Part shown: positions 17,793-26,308 of the stretch, piece after piece
Layout: each line of letters begins with the position of its first letter
How positions within the stretch are numbered: position 1 is the stretch's first letter
IMG/VR virus record: IMGVR_UViG_3300029945_000001
Coordinates: 144,375 to 208,374 of that record
Source of the DNA: a virus
Reading direction: 5' to 3' (one strand)
DNA length: 64,000 nt
The notes under the pieces: model-generated
Seen by the model: only the letters and a program-made list of their open reading frames with translations
What the model was told of the DNA's origin: nothing
Database searches by the model: none
Translations under genes and position numbers: made by a program

Positions 17793-19088
17793 ATGCACTT
17801 TGATATTTCCACGCTGACTGCTGACGCTTTGACTTCTGCTACCATGATTGGTACTCTTGTTTCGGAGTCCGCAGCCCCCCTCATCGACTGGGACAGCATG
17901 CGCAAGGAGATCGAATCCTGGCCGCTGGTCTCGGAGGTGCCGCAGGACAAGGACGTTCCGCAGCTGAACATGACTTCGATCACCGGCAAGACCTGCCGTG
18001 AGCTGGTCAAGGGCGGCATCAAGACCGAGAATTTCATCGCCATCATCAAGTCGATGCTGAATGTCCGCGCCCATGTCATGTCCTCGAACGCCGGCAAGGC
18101 CCAGACTCTTTATCCGACCGTGAACGAATATGGCGCCCGTGAAGTCGGCAATGTCATCGTCGTCGCCAACAAGCATGCCGGCAAGCCCCGGTCGATCAAC
18201 ATCAATCGCCAGGCTTATGACCATCCGAAGAATGCCAATGACGAGACCCGTGGTCGTCAGCGGCACGTCAGCTGCGTCGTCGAAGTCGGTGGCTATATCG
18301 GTTTCGCTTTCTACAACAAGTTCTCTCCGAACACCCTGATCCAGACTTTCTTCCAGGTCACGCATGTCATTCCGCTCGGCGGCGACAGCAAGCTGTTCGA
18401 AATCGGCATGACCCTGGTTCATGCGGCGTTCGCTTCGGCCGCCGACGGCAAGGTCCTGGCCACTCCTCTGGAAGATGATACTCCGCTGGCCAATCTGATC
18501 GATGCGATGCAGCGTCGTTTGGCCGTCGGTGCTCTTCAACTGGATTGGCCGCTGTACAGTCAGATCTTCGTTCCGCATTTCGGCCTGAAGAATGACACCG
18601 CCGCCGGCATCGCCAAGATCGATCATTGGAAGGATCTGCACTCCGACACCGTGACTGCCAATCTCGACAAGCCGGTCAGTGCCGACATCACCGACATTGA
18701 AATCGATCTGATGCACAATCTGGTCGAAGCGCGTGCCACCTCCACGCCGAAGACCGACGGCGATGGCAATGCCGTCTATGATGAAACTGCTCTGGTCATC
18801 AGCCATCACATGGACGACACCGGCAATACCATCCGTGCGATGATGACCCTGATCAACAACAACGAAACCATCTGGACCGGCGTCACCGACATCACGGCCA
18901 ACAACTTCGATCGTCCGGTCGGTGATGACATCACCTATCCGAGCGGCAAGTTGAAGGCGGCGGTTCTCGATCCGGCCCTGATTCTCGGCGCCACCACGTT
19001 CCAGCGTCTGAAGACCGACGTCATCAATCGTCAGGTCGAAGGAAAGCATCCTGTGGAGAACCCGACCATCCTGGGCATTCTGCGTTAA
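17793..19088 (+). CDS. GC-rich, probably abundant protein, unknown
   Basis: A 431-residue protein with strongly GC-rich codons and flanking hairpins on both sides, so a monocistronic unit. It has mixed alpha/beta composition, many Asp, His and Asn, and no transmembrane segment or signal peptide. The central region around residues 170-205 is hydrophobic and aromatic (GGYIGFAFYNKF, FFQVTHVIPLGG). It lies among virion genes, so a structural protein such as a tail tube or minor head protein is plausible, but I do not recognise the family. A long ORF on the opposite strand (17772-19100) is a codon-bias shadow. Confidence 0.75.
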   Translation: MHFDISTLTADALTSATMIGTLVSESAAPLIDWDSMRKEIESWPLVSEVPQDKDVPQLNMTSITGKTCRELVKGGIKTENFIAIIKSMLNVRAHVMSSNAGKAQTLYPTVNEYGAREVGNVIVVANKHAGKPRSININRQAYDHPKNANDETRGRQRHVSCVVEVGGYIGFAFYNKFSPNTLIQTFFQVTHVIPLGGDSKLFEIGMTLVHAAFASAADGKVLATPLEDDTPLANLIDAMQRRLAVGALQLDWPLYSQIFVPHFGLKNDTAAGIAKIDHWKDLHSDTVTANLDKPVSADITDIEIDLMHNLVEARATSTPKTDGDGNAVYDETALVISHHMDDTGNTIRAMMTLINNNETIWTGVTDITANNFDRPVGDDITYPSGKLKAAVLDPALILGATTFQRLKTDVINRQVEGKHPVENPTILGILR

Positions 19089-19107
19089 GCAGAAAACCAA
19101 CTAAAGT

Positions 19108-19139
19108 AGATACGGAGGAGCGCAAGCTCCTCCGTATCT
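19108..19139. terminator. Hairpin with 14-base arms and GCAA loop
   Basis: AGATACGGAGGAGC pairs exactly with its complement around a GCAA tetraloop, then TTTATTTTTTTATTTT. This is a strong intrinsic terminator for the GC-rich gene and also faces the convergent gene ending at 19155. Confidence 0.85.
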
Positions 19140-19154
19140 CTTTATTTTTTTATT

Positions 19155-19958
19155 TTAATCATAAACCAATTTACTCAAAGTCAATTTAAAATTATGTTCT
19201 ACCATTTGAAATGATTGAATAACTGTAGCATATGCATCTATTTGAATAGCAAATATTCTTAATATATTACTCAAGTCACGAATATCATCAGTTGTTAAGT
19301 TAAATGTTTTCTTGTTGTTTTCTAATTGTGAAATTATTTTATCTGTTTCTTTCTCTAAATCAAATATATGTTTTCCATGAGAAATAGAGTCTTTGAAAGT
19401 ATCATCTAGTTTCAGTAAATGATCTGTAATATAATTTAAATCTTCTACGGAAGAAACAACATTTTTCAAAATGGTATTAGAAATACTATTTTTTACAAAT
19501 ATAGTTTGTAGTTGTTTTTCAAGATATGAAATATCTACTTTATTGATCTTTTCTAGAATATGTCTAATTTTATGAAATTCTTTATTTATTATAAATTTAT
19601 GCATAACCTCTATAGTGTCATTGATATCTATTTTATCAAGAAGTTTAAATAATGTATCTGTAGCATATCTATACGTACATATCATTCCGGTTGGTATATA
19701 GATCATAGAAAACATATTTATTTCTTTATTTTTTAGATAAGAATTTACAGCAGTATGATTAGAATCAACAAATACTTTTAATTCTGATCTTTTAAAATCA
19801 CTAAATAAGCCTAATATACTTGTACTAAGATTCTTAAAATATTTAATAAAGAAATCAAATATTTTATTTTGGAATGAAATATTTTCTAATCCATAATAGT
19901 CAATATCTGTCAGATACTGATTTAAAGGAACATACGAAATGTCTGTTCTGTAAATCAT
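19155..19958 (-). CDS. Unknown helical protein of the virion gene block
   Basis: A 267-residue, mostly helical, Leu/Ile/Lys-rich protein with several heptad-like stretches from about residue 110 to the end, suggesting coiled coils. It is the last gene of a minus-strand run with the two fibre-like genes upstream. The AGGAGCATC ribosome-binding site lies inside the 3' end of the previous gene, three bases separate stop and start, and translation is probably coupled. No family is recognised. A fibre-attachment or chaperone role would fit the position but is a guess. Confidence 0.65.
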   Translation of the reverse strand: MIYRTDISYVPLNQYLTDIDYYGLENISFQNKIFDFFIKYFKNLSTSILGLFSDFKRSELKVFVDSNHTAVNSYLKNKEINMFSMIYIPTGMICTYRYATDTLFKLLDKIDINDTIEVMHKFIINKEFHKIRHILEKINKVDISYLEKQLQTIFVKNSISNTILKNVVSSVEDLNYITDHLLKLDDTFKDSISHGKHIFDLEKETDKIISQLENNKKTFNLTTDDIRDLSNILRIFAIQIDAYATVIQSFQMVEHNFKLTLSKLVYD

Positions 19959-19960
19959 GT

Positions 19961-21532
19961 CTACGATGCTCCTACTAAAAATGTTAATTGATTTCCATTG
20001 GTATCACTACTATTATAAGATGTAAATTCTCCAACATAACCATTTAATGGATATTGAGTATCTCCTATCGTCATTAATGTTGTATTGTCCATCGTAAATC
20101 CATATGCTTCTAATGATACTAATGTTTTATTCTTTGCTAGAATAGAAATACCATCTACAGAATATCCAAATGCTATCGCTGTTTCAATTCCAGTATTTAT
20201 TGATGTTGTAATCTGTAAGTTCGTATCTTCGTATGGACAGGTTATAGTTAAAATGCTATTCATAATAACAAACGTCAATCCATTATCAAACGATAATAAT
20301 ACTTTTTCAGTCGTATCATTAAATGCTACAAATCTTAATACGAACATACCTTCTTGAGAATTTAATGAAATAGGAATATTTAAAGTATTAACAGGAATTG
20401 TTTGTTGTGATCCGTTCGTAATAATAAGAGGATGTAAGCCAGGAATAATAGTTTGTTGTAATCCATAGATAATAAATAAAGGAGCATCTGTTCCTAAATA
20501 TATATCGCTGTCTAATGAAGGAACTGAAATTACACTAACCGAAGAAGTAATATCATTTGTTGATTTATAATCAAATCCTAATTTAATAGAACCATTCGGT
20601 AAAAAAGAATAATAGGTTGTAAAGTCGCTACATGTAGAGATGATAGTTTGTTCTTGAAGATCAATATAAAAATAATCAGATACTTTATCTGTTATAAATA
20701 CTTTTATATATCTATTTGAATTTAATGGATATATCATAAAATTTAAATTCAATATATTTGAAGAAGATAAAGAAAATGGATACGTAAATCCAAACATATT
20801 CGTAGAAGAATTATCATTCAATTGATAGTATTTAGATAATGAAGAAATAGAAGATGGTCTTATAGATGTATTTACTAATGATATATTTGATAGATCTTCA
20901 CTAGATGTATTAATATTTGATAAAGCTCCATAAATAGGATACATCGGATCATTGAATGTATAATCTCCAACTAATCCATTTATATTAGAAAGATTACCAT
21001 TAATATCAATAGTATTAATTTTCTGAATACTTAAAGAATATGATCCGAGAATAGAATTTATAAATCCATTAAAAGAAAAGACAGGATCTGATGTAGGAGG
21101 AATACCAGGCATAAAAGAGTTTATAAGATTAGAGTGTGCATTCTTATCCAGATTATGAAGGGATATCAAGTCTTCAACTTCTGTATTCGTAACAATAACA
21201 GAATCAAAAGAAGATTCTCCCATAACACCAAATATCTGTATTTCAAAATCTTTGTAAGTCCCAACATTTCCAGATAATAACCAGGCATTGTAAATAGCTT
21301 GCATAACATCAAGATTAATACTCATAGTATCGATATTGTGAGGATTTGAGTTATCCATTAAGTGATTATTGATAATATCTTTTAATGTTGAAATAGTATT
21401 CGGATCAAAGTCTTTTTCAATTGTTTTTATTCTATCTACAAGTGCCGACAATGAAAGAGTATCTTTATTTATTTTTACAGTATCATCTCCAGTTGTAATA
21501 GAGTCAAACCCTGTTATAGTTCCTTTGACCAT
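19961..21532 (-). CDS. Tail fibre or adhesin-like protein
   Basis: A 523-residue, Ser/Asn/Thr/Ile-rich beta protein. The first 60 residues contain VKGTITGFDSI and an NHLMDNSNPHNIDTM linker of the tail-fibre PHN type. The rest looks like one or two concanavalin/LamG-like beta-sandwich domains with repeated short motifs such as GSQQTI. The C-terminus ends in an NGYVGEFTSYNSSDT pattern, and a similar YNRCLSDD ending closes the next gene upstream. It is cotranscribed with its neighbours at 19155 and 21559. Confidence 0.6.
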   Translation of the reverse strand: MVKGTITGFDSITTGDDTVKINKDTLSLSALVDRIKTIEKDFDPNTISTLKDIINNHLMDNSNPHNIDTMSINLDVMQAIYNAWLLSGNVGTYKDFEIQIFGVMGESSFDSVIVTNTEVEDLISLHNLDKNAHSNLINSFMPGIPPTSDPVFSFNGFINSILGSYSLSIQKINTIDINGNLSNINGLVGDYTFNDPMYPIYGALSNINTSSEDLSNISLVNTSIRPSSISSLSKYYQLNDNSSTNMFGFTYPFSLSSSNILNLNFMIYPLNSNRYIKVFITDKVSDYFYIDLQEQTIISTCSDFTTYYSFLPNGSIKLGFDYKSTNDITSSVSVISVPSLDSDIYLGTDAPLFIIYGLQQTIIPGLHPLIITNGSQQTIPVNTLNIPISLNSQEGMFVLRFVAFNDTTEKVLLSFDNGLTFVIMNSILTITCPYEDTNLQITTSINTGIETAIAFGYSVDGISILAKNKTLVSLEAYGFTMDNTTLMTIGDTQYPLNGYVGEFTSYNSSDTNGNQLTFLVGAS

Positions 21533-21558
21533 TTTTTAAAGATCCTTTCCTCTGTTTC

Positions 21559-22449
21559 CTAGAAAAATAAATTTATTAAATCATCAGATAAACATCTATT
21601 ATAAACAAATAATTCAGAAATAGATGTATCTTGAAATTTTATAGCATTTATTATGATGTTTGTTTTTAATGATTTAGATATATACTGAAATGAATTCGAA
21701 GTATCTGTATAGTAAATGTTTACAGATGTAGTATTCATACTTAACATAAATTTATTAATACCCATAACAAGAGGTAAAGATTGTGTTTCGGTAAAATCAG
21801 GACCATTGACAGTCAATATAAGTACATCTTCTTTTTTCAAGAAAATGATATCCGAATATCCAGCATTTGATATAAAAGTTAATAGATTTTTAGTTGATGT
21901 TAATTCATCTATATTAAAAGAAATAGAAATTGTATTTCCTATATCAGAACTAATTTGATTAATAGTAACATTTTCAATAAAATCACTAGGGATATAAGAG
22001 TATGCATATGTTGGAATATATTGAGGTATATTTAGATTCTTAAATTGTGTAAAGAGATCTGGATGTGTATCTATATTACTATTATGATCTGATATGTCAT
22101 TCTTTGTTTCTTTTAAAGTAGCAAATAGATCTTTTGAACTTAAGAAAAACTTTATAAAACTTTGATAAGACATTGGGTATAAAACAGTTTTACAATATGC
22201 AGCATATACAACACTCAATATATTGTTTTGGATATAAATAAGTAGAGCAGTATAGTAACTATCAGTTTCACTTAAATTATAAAGATGACTGTAGAACATC
22301 GTTAATAGATTATCTATTTCAGTACAATCATAAATACTTTCTAATTGTGTTATCTTTTCATTTAATCTAGACCATGTTTTAAATGATAAAAGTTCTTGTT
22401 TTTTAGATCCTAAAATAGATGTAAAATTATGTATAGTATTGGTACTCAT
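21559..22449 (-). CDS. Fibre-associated protein with LamG-like C-terminal domain
   Basis: A 296-residue protein. The first 130 residues are helical and rich in Tyr, Leu and Ser; after a DISDHNSNIDTHPD linker comes a beta-rich domain of about 150 residues. That domain ends with KFQDTSISELFVYNRCLSDD, resembling the end of LamG/concanavalin-like jelly rolls (ELFVYNRxLS). It is the first gene of the minus-strand operon 22449 to 19155, divergent from the recombinase gene. An AAAGGGAAA site precedes the ATG. A sugar-binding tail component is the best guess. Confidence 0.6.
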   Translation of the reverse strand: MSTNTIHNFTSILGSKKQELLSFKTWSRLNEKITQLESIYDCTEIDNLLTMFYSHLYNLSETDSYYTALLIYIQNNILSVVYAAYCKTVLYPMSYQSFIKFFLSSKDLFATLKETKNDISDHNSNIDTHPDLFTQFKNLNIPQYIPTYAYSYIPSDFIENVTINQISSDIGNTISISFNIDELTSTKNLLTFISNAGYSDIIFLKKEDVLILTVNGPDFTETQSLPLVMGINKFMLSMNTTSVNIYYTDTSNSFQYISKSLKTNIIINAIKFQDTSISELFVYNRCLSDDLINLFF

Positions 22450-22576
22450 ACTGATTTCCCTTTCTTTTAAAAAGGATTAGTCATAAAATGACAAAGTAAA
22501 TAATAGTAAAAAATATATCTTTAAATAAAGTAAAAATACTATAAATTAACTTTAGTTCAGAAAAGGTATAAAAGAT

Positions 22577-23965
22577 ATGGTTAGTATCTTTTCATCTGTT
22601 TCTATCAAAGAAACTGCATTTACTCCACATTTTAATACTGGTACTCATTATGATAGTGCAACTGGTGTTTTTGTTCCTGGTCATCATGGTGGTATGATTA
22701 TGAATGGTGGATTAACGTCCACGAATGCTACAGTTGGTCGTGAACAAATGTTTAAATCGACTGAAGCTATTAGTAAAGTTTTATTTACATTGATATTCTA
22801 TCCAGATACTGATTGTATTATTTATGATACTGAATTTGCTCAGAAGATCCAGAGACTTCTCAAGTTTATTCCTGAAAGTCTTCGTAAAGGTATCGAAGAG
22901 CGCATTCGTATTATTAAAACAACTGACTATACTCCTGAAGAAGTCTTTAAACTTATTATTCAAATTGGTAAAATGAAATTAGAACATAAGAAAGATTTTA
23001 CTGAAGAGTCTCCATTTACTGATATTAAAGGCGAGAAAATTAAAATCTTAAGACCTACTATTGTCGTATTCGATAGTTGGACAAAAATGAATAGCACTAA
23101 AGTTGTTGAAAGTTTTGAAAAAGTTGATGTTGGATCTTCTGATCAGAACATGGTATTCATGACAGATGGTAAGATGAAAACATTGATGATGTCACAACTT
23201 CCTGTGTTTGCTGTTAAGTACGGATTTATCTTTGTGTTGACTGCGCACATTGGTGATAAAATGGATCTTAATCCATATGCTGCTACACCTAAAGACTTAC
23301 AGCATATGAAAGGATCTGATAAGATCAAAGGCGTTGGTGCTGATTTTACATTCTTGATTTCTAATCTAAGTGATACTCGTAAAGTTGAGTTATTGTTAGA
23401 TAGCAATAAAAAATGTTTATATCCGATTAAGAACGGATCTGATGTTGAGCTTAGTGAATTAACAACGATTATTGCTAGAAATAAGAATAACGTTTCTGGT
23501 TCTATTTGTCCCTTTGTTGTTTCGCAATATGAAGGCATTCGTACTTCCTTATCATTTTATCATTATCTTAGAAATCATGATTATTATGGTTTAAATGGTA
23601 ATAAGCAAGATCATGAGCTTTGTATTTATCCTGGTGAAAAACTATCAAGAACGACTATTCGTGTTAAGACTGATAGCGATCCTAAACTTCGTAGAGGATT
23701 AGAAATTGTAAGTCAATTTAAGTATATTAAAGATAATTGGAATCTATCTCTATTAGATGTTGATTTTACAATTGATATTAATAAATTTGCAGAAGGTATC
23801 TTGGGAAAAGATGGATTGGCTAATGATATATTAGAGTCTCGCGGATTTTGGACTTATGATAAAGAAAATACAACTCCATATTTATCTGTTTATGATATTG
23901 TTGCTATTGTTACTGGTAAATATGAGTCTAAGTATTTCAACCTCGGACAAAAGAAGGATAAATAA
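22577..23965 (+). CDS. RecA/UvsX-like recombinase (divergent P-loop)
   Basis: A 462-residue RecA-superfamily ATPase, probably the phage strand-exchange protein. NGGLTSTNATVGREQMFKST (residues about 43-62) occupies the P-loop position. GREQMFKST keeps Gly, Lys and Ser/Thr but has Phe where the second Gly is usual. LIFYPDTDCIIYDTEF follows, matching the FYDSEF strand of UvsX. The Walker B motif IVVFDSWTK is near residue 163, then LPVFAVKYGFIFVLTAHIGD near 215 equals the RecA strand ending in a polar sensor. It forms an operon with the 130-residue gene three bases downstream. A TATAAATT lies 30 bases upstream of the ATG. A RadA or DnaB relative is the alternative. Confidence 0.75.
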   Translation: MVSIFSSVSIKETAFTPHFNTGTHYDSATGVFVPGHHGGMIMNGGLTSTNATVGREQMFKSTEAISKVLFTLIFYPDTDCIIYDTEFAQKIQRLLKFIPESLRKGIEERIRIIKTTDYTPEEVFKLIIQIGKMKLEHKKDFTEESPFTDIKGEKIKILRPTIVVFDSWTKMNSTKVVESFEKVDVGSSDQNMVFMTDGKMKTLMMSQLPVFAVKYGFIFVLTAHIGDKMDLNPYAATPKDLQHMKGSDKIKGVGADFTFLISNLSDTRKVELLLDSNKKCLYPIKNGSDVELSELTTIIARNKNNVSGSICPFVVSQYEGIRTSLSFYHYLRNHDYYGLNGNKQDHELCIYPGEKLSRTTIRVKTDSDPKLRRGLEIVSQFKYIKDNWNLSLLDVDFTIDINKFAEGILGKDGLANDILESRGFWTYDKENTTPYLSVYDIVAIVTGKYESKYFNLGQKKDK

Positions 23966-23968
23966 AAT

Positions 23969-24361
23969 ATGGATGCTATGAGTTTGGGTAAGGATTATGT
24001 TAGTAGTGAAATTATTAAAACCATTGATCTTATTAAAAGTATTAAAAATAAAGATTTGATGTATCACAGAATTACAAGTTTTCAAGATGTTAATCGTAGA
24101 GAAACGAATGAAGTTTTAGGAAATAGTATTAAAAAGTATATGTTTAAAGAAGATGGTACTGTTATTAAGAAAAGACTTTATAATCCAAGCACGACTACTT
24201 TTATTCTCGTCGAATTGGTTAATAAGAATAATATTAAAAAGATTTATTATTTTGATACTACTTTGTTCTTTAAGAAAATGGGATTAACATTACAAGATGT
24301 TAGTGAAGAGATAGTTCATCTTGAAAGTTTATTAAGTATGATCTCACAAAGGATCATCTAG
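23969..24361 (+). CDS. Small protein cotranscribed with the recombinase
   Basis: A 130-residue, Lys/Ile-rich, soluble protein starting three bases after the recombinase stop. The predicted pattern is a helix, several beta strands (YMFKEDGTVIKKRLY, TTFILVELVNKNNIKKIYYFD) and a C-terminal helix. No family is recognised. Its position suggests a recombination accessory or mediator, which is inference only. Confidence 0.65.
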   Translation: MDAMSLGKDYVSSEIIKTIDLIKSIKNKDLMYHRITSFQDVNRRETNEVLGNSIKKYMFKEDGTVIKKRLYNPSTTTFILVELVNKNNIKKIYYFDTTLFFKKMGLTLQDVSEEIVHLESLLSMISQRII

Positions 24362-24372
24362 ACAATATAGAT

Positions 24373-24403
24373 AACAGAAGAGAGGCTAAGCCTCTCTTCT
24401 GTT
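24373..24403. terminator. 31-base inverted repeat between convergent genes
   Basis: 15-base arms AACAGAAGAGAGGCT and exact complement around one A. It separates the recombinase operon from the minus-strand small virion genes. Confidence 0.8.
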
Positions 24404-24407
24404 GTCA

Positions 24408-24782
24408 TTACACTGTAGACCAGCTTGTACCATCAAATACACAAATAGCACTATCGCCATTATGTCTTAACAAAACACTATCTTGTTCATCGATCTTATT
24501 TCCATTACCACAAATTGTTATATTAAAGTACTGTGCTATATTTTTAGTATCTTTAATAAAATATACCGTATTTGTATCTGGAGTAGCAGGAAGATTGATT
24601 GTTACATTTTCTGGATTGTCATATCGAATACTGACGATAACAACATTTGATTGATAAATACCTAAGGTATAAACAGATCCTGATGTAAGACACGTAGTAT
24701 AAACTGGATTTGTTTGTGAATTACCATATGCCAACATAAATGGTTTTATAGTTGCGATAATGTAGTCTTTTAAGTTGATCAT
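24408..24782 (-). CDS. Small beta-rich virion/fibre-associated protein
   Basis: A 124-residue beta-rich protein ending in SAICVFDGTSWSTV. The closing pattern (RHNGDSAICVFDGTSW) resembles the end of tail-fibre or tail-associated domains that finish with a Trp-containing strand, such as YDGTNW. It is the third gene of the minus-strand run 25940 to 24408, each gene separated by only 3-9 bases. A GGAGAAATAC site precedes the ATG. No enzymatic motif is seen. Confidence 0.6.
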   Translation of the reverse strand: MINLKDYIIATIKPFMLAYGNSQTNPVYTTCLTSGSVYTLGIYQSNVVIVSIRYDNPENVTINLPATPDTNTVYFIKDTKNIAQYFNITICGNGNKIDEQDSVLLRHNGDSAICVFDGTSWSTV

Positions 24783-24791
24783 GTATTTCTC

Positions 24792-25301
24792 CTATTTATA
24801 CCAGTAAGCATTGCTAGACGAACTATTACCAGAATCAAATGCATTTATATACCATACATCATTATACCCAAGAAGACTCATTTTATTGTTTTTTGCTAAT
24901 ACATATGTAGTATTATCATTGATAGAAAATGTATTGGTTGGTGCACAATTCAAGACAATAGCATCTGTAGTCATATTTAAAAATTCAATATTGAAGTAAT
25001 TTGTTAGTGAACTTATATCTGGTAGAACAATAAATTTAGTACCATTTAAAAGACATCTAGAATTATTGTTTGTATTGTCTACTTCTAATATCGGTATTGT
25101 TACTTCATCAACAACGAGCGATTGAGGAGCCCATAATGCAGTCTGAGCATCTCCAGATTGTATACATGTCCAAAATATACCACTATTTTTATCATAACAA
25201 ATATCTGGAGGAGATCCATTAAACGATACTTCTCCAGCTAAAATACCATTAGGGTTTTTAGGTACTAAAAAACAAGTTACAGCAGATAGATCGCTTGACA
25301 T
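24792..25301 (-). CDS. Small beta-rich virion/fibre-associated protein
   Basis: A 169-residue beta protein starting MSSDLSAVTCFLVPKNPNG. The first 60 residues include IFWTCIQSGDAQTALWAP; the latter half, with YFNIEFLNMTTDAIVLNC, resembles the upstream part of the neighbour at 24408 (YFNITICGNGNKID). The two proteins may therefore share a domain. An AGGGGAA site lies upstream inside the intergenic spacer. Function is unknown; a fibre tip or decoration component is the likely class. Confidence 0.6.
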   Translation of the reverse strand: MSSDLSAVTCFLVPKNPNGILAGEVSFNGSPPDICYDKNSGIFWTCIQSGDAQTALWAPQSLVVDEVTIPILEVDNTNNNSRCLLNGTKFIVLPDISSLTNYFNIEFLNMTTDAIVLNCAPTNTFSINDNTTYVLAKNNKMSLLGYNDVWYINAFDSGNSSSSNAYWYK

Positions 25302-25304
25302 GAA

Positions 25305-25940
25305 TTATGTATTCCCCTGATCTATAGTTGTATTAATAGCATCAAATGGCGCCATCAAATCTAACGTAACTAATTCATCAAAGTTGTTATTATTACATAA
25401 TGTTTCTATCTGATTTGAAAGATCAAATTGTGTTTTATAAATTGTTTGAATACACTGATTAATGAATGTGGTAATTGATGTTATATCTGAAACTTCTAGT
25501 GCTATACGACCACACCAATAGATGGGAGAAGCGATAGTACCATTTGTTAATTGAGATAATAGAGAATTCAAATCGTTATTTAGAATACTAATATTAACAC
25601 CGTTATAAATAACAGATTTACTAAGTGCAGTATCTCTGTTTGCTTTAGCGATATTTGATAATGTAGTTAATAGTTCAGTATAAGCTTTAGGTGTTGCCGT
25701 ATATGTGATATCTGGACCATTTCTGTTTTCAACAACATCGTAATACGTAATATCAGGAAGAGTATCATGATAGTTAATATCAACAAATCCATTTAATGTT
25801 CTAAAATCAGGATTGGATATCATAGATCCATGATACTGAAATCCATTTAACGTAAAGAATGCGCCATCACTAAAGTATTCATTTAAAACAGGGTGATAAT
25901 ATTTTTCGGTATCTAAGAAACCTGTTGTCTGACTTGTCAT
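25305..25940 (-). CDS. Virion/fibre-associated protein, unknown
   Basis: A 211-residue protein. The N-terminal half has repeated short motifs built on a shared theme (FFTLNGFQYHGS, FRTLNGFVDINYHDT, PDITYYD, PDITYTA), perhaps a small beta repeat. The C-terminal half is helical. It is the first of three closely spaced minus-strand genes and lies just downstream of the disturbed adhesin locus. CAAGGAAAA precedes the ATG. No family is recognised. Confidence 0.55.
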   Translation of the reverse strand: MTSQTTGFLDTEKYYHPVLNEYFSDGAFFTLNGFQYHGSMISNPDFRTLNGFVDINYHDTLPDITYYDVVENRNGPDITYTATPKAYTELLTTLSNIAKANRDTALSKSVIYNGVNISILNNDLNSLLSQLTNGTIASPIYWCGRIALEVSDITSITTFINQCIQTIYKTQFDLSNQIETLCNNNNFDELVTLDLMAPFDAINTTIDQGNT

Positions 25941-25976
25941 CTTTAGTTTTCCTTGTATGTGTTTGCTTTATTAAAA

Positions 25977-26140
25977 CTATTTAGTGAGACCTAAAATAAG
26001 CCCAGTTCCTGTTATGGTAGCATAACTTATGCCCACAATACAATTACCGGCAGCACCGCCACCAGATCCAGAATTTCCAAGACCGTCGTCAGTACCACGA
26101 GATCCAGCCTGACCGAAATCGCTCCATCCGCCAGCTAAGA
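25977..26140 (-). pseudogene. Orphan 3' end of a glycine-rich adhesin
   Basis: Without a start codon, this frame encodes GGWSDFGQAGSRGTDDGLGN, a Gly-rich tract and then CIVGISYATITGTGLILGLTK before TAG. Its last 20 residues match the end of the intact adhesin (ITGISNVTWIAKGTILGPTQ) at about half the positions. Its bases are less GC-rich than the DNA just upstream. It reads as the original C-terminus of the adhesin, left behind when a new tip was inserted (inference). The frame can be followed upstream into the small host-like ORF, so the exact junction, around 26140-26170, is uncertain. Confidence 0.65.
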
Positions 26141-26296
26141 CGCTTCCGCCTGCCGGCGTTGCTGAAGGCGAGCCGACATTTCCGACAAGACTTCGGGATG
26201 AGCCAGGATGTAGTGGTGCACGGCGGCATCGAAGCCGTATTTGCCCAGCACCAGGCCCATCGATGCCGCTGCAATAAGGTGAAAACGTGATTTCAT
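26135..26296 (-). CDS. 53-residue DsbA-like N-terminal fragment, GC-rich
   Basis: A small ORF with a good ribosome-binding site (AGGAGAAATTTGAAATG), starting 12 bases after the adhesin stop. The protein begins with a hydrophobic, signal-like stretch (FHLIAAASMGLVLG) and then has YILAHPEVLSEMSARLQQRR. That is the pattern found before the thioredoxin fold of many alphaproteobacterial DsbA-family proteins (YLLxHPEVLxEA...LQxRQ). It stops exactly where sequence like the old adhesin end resumes. I interpret it as the truncated 5' end of a bacterial or prophage gene carried in with the new adhesin tip. A real small gene is the alternative. Confidence 0.5.
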   Translation of the reverse strand: MKSRFHLIAAASMGLVLGKYGFDAAVHHYILAHPEVLSEMSARLQQRRQAEAS

Positions 26297-26308
26297 TTCA
26301 AATTTCTC

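Noticed and set aside
17772-19100. 442-residue ORF on the minus strand opposite the GC-rich gene at 17793
   Set aside because: It is a mirror-frame shadow produced by the GC-rich codon bias; it crosses the start and end of the real gene and has no ribosome-binding site. The same holds for 11187-11864 and 11365-12012 opposite the capsid gene and 37980-38408 opposite the 528-residue gene.
26089-26274. 61-residue minus-strand ORF rich in Trp, Cys and Arg
   Set aside because: It overlaps the 53-residue DsbA-like ORF in another frame; the Arg/Trp/Cys-rich product is typical of a shadow frame in GC-rich DNA.
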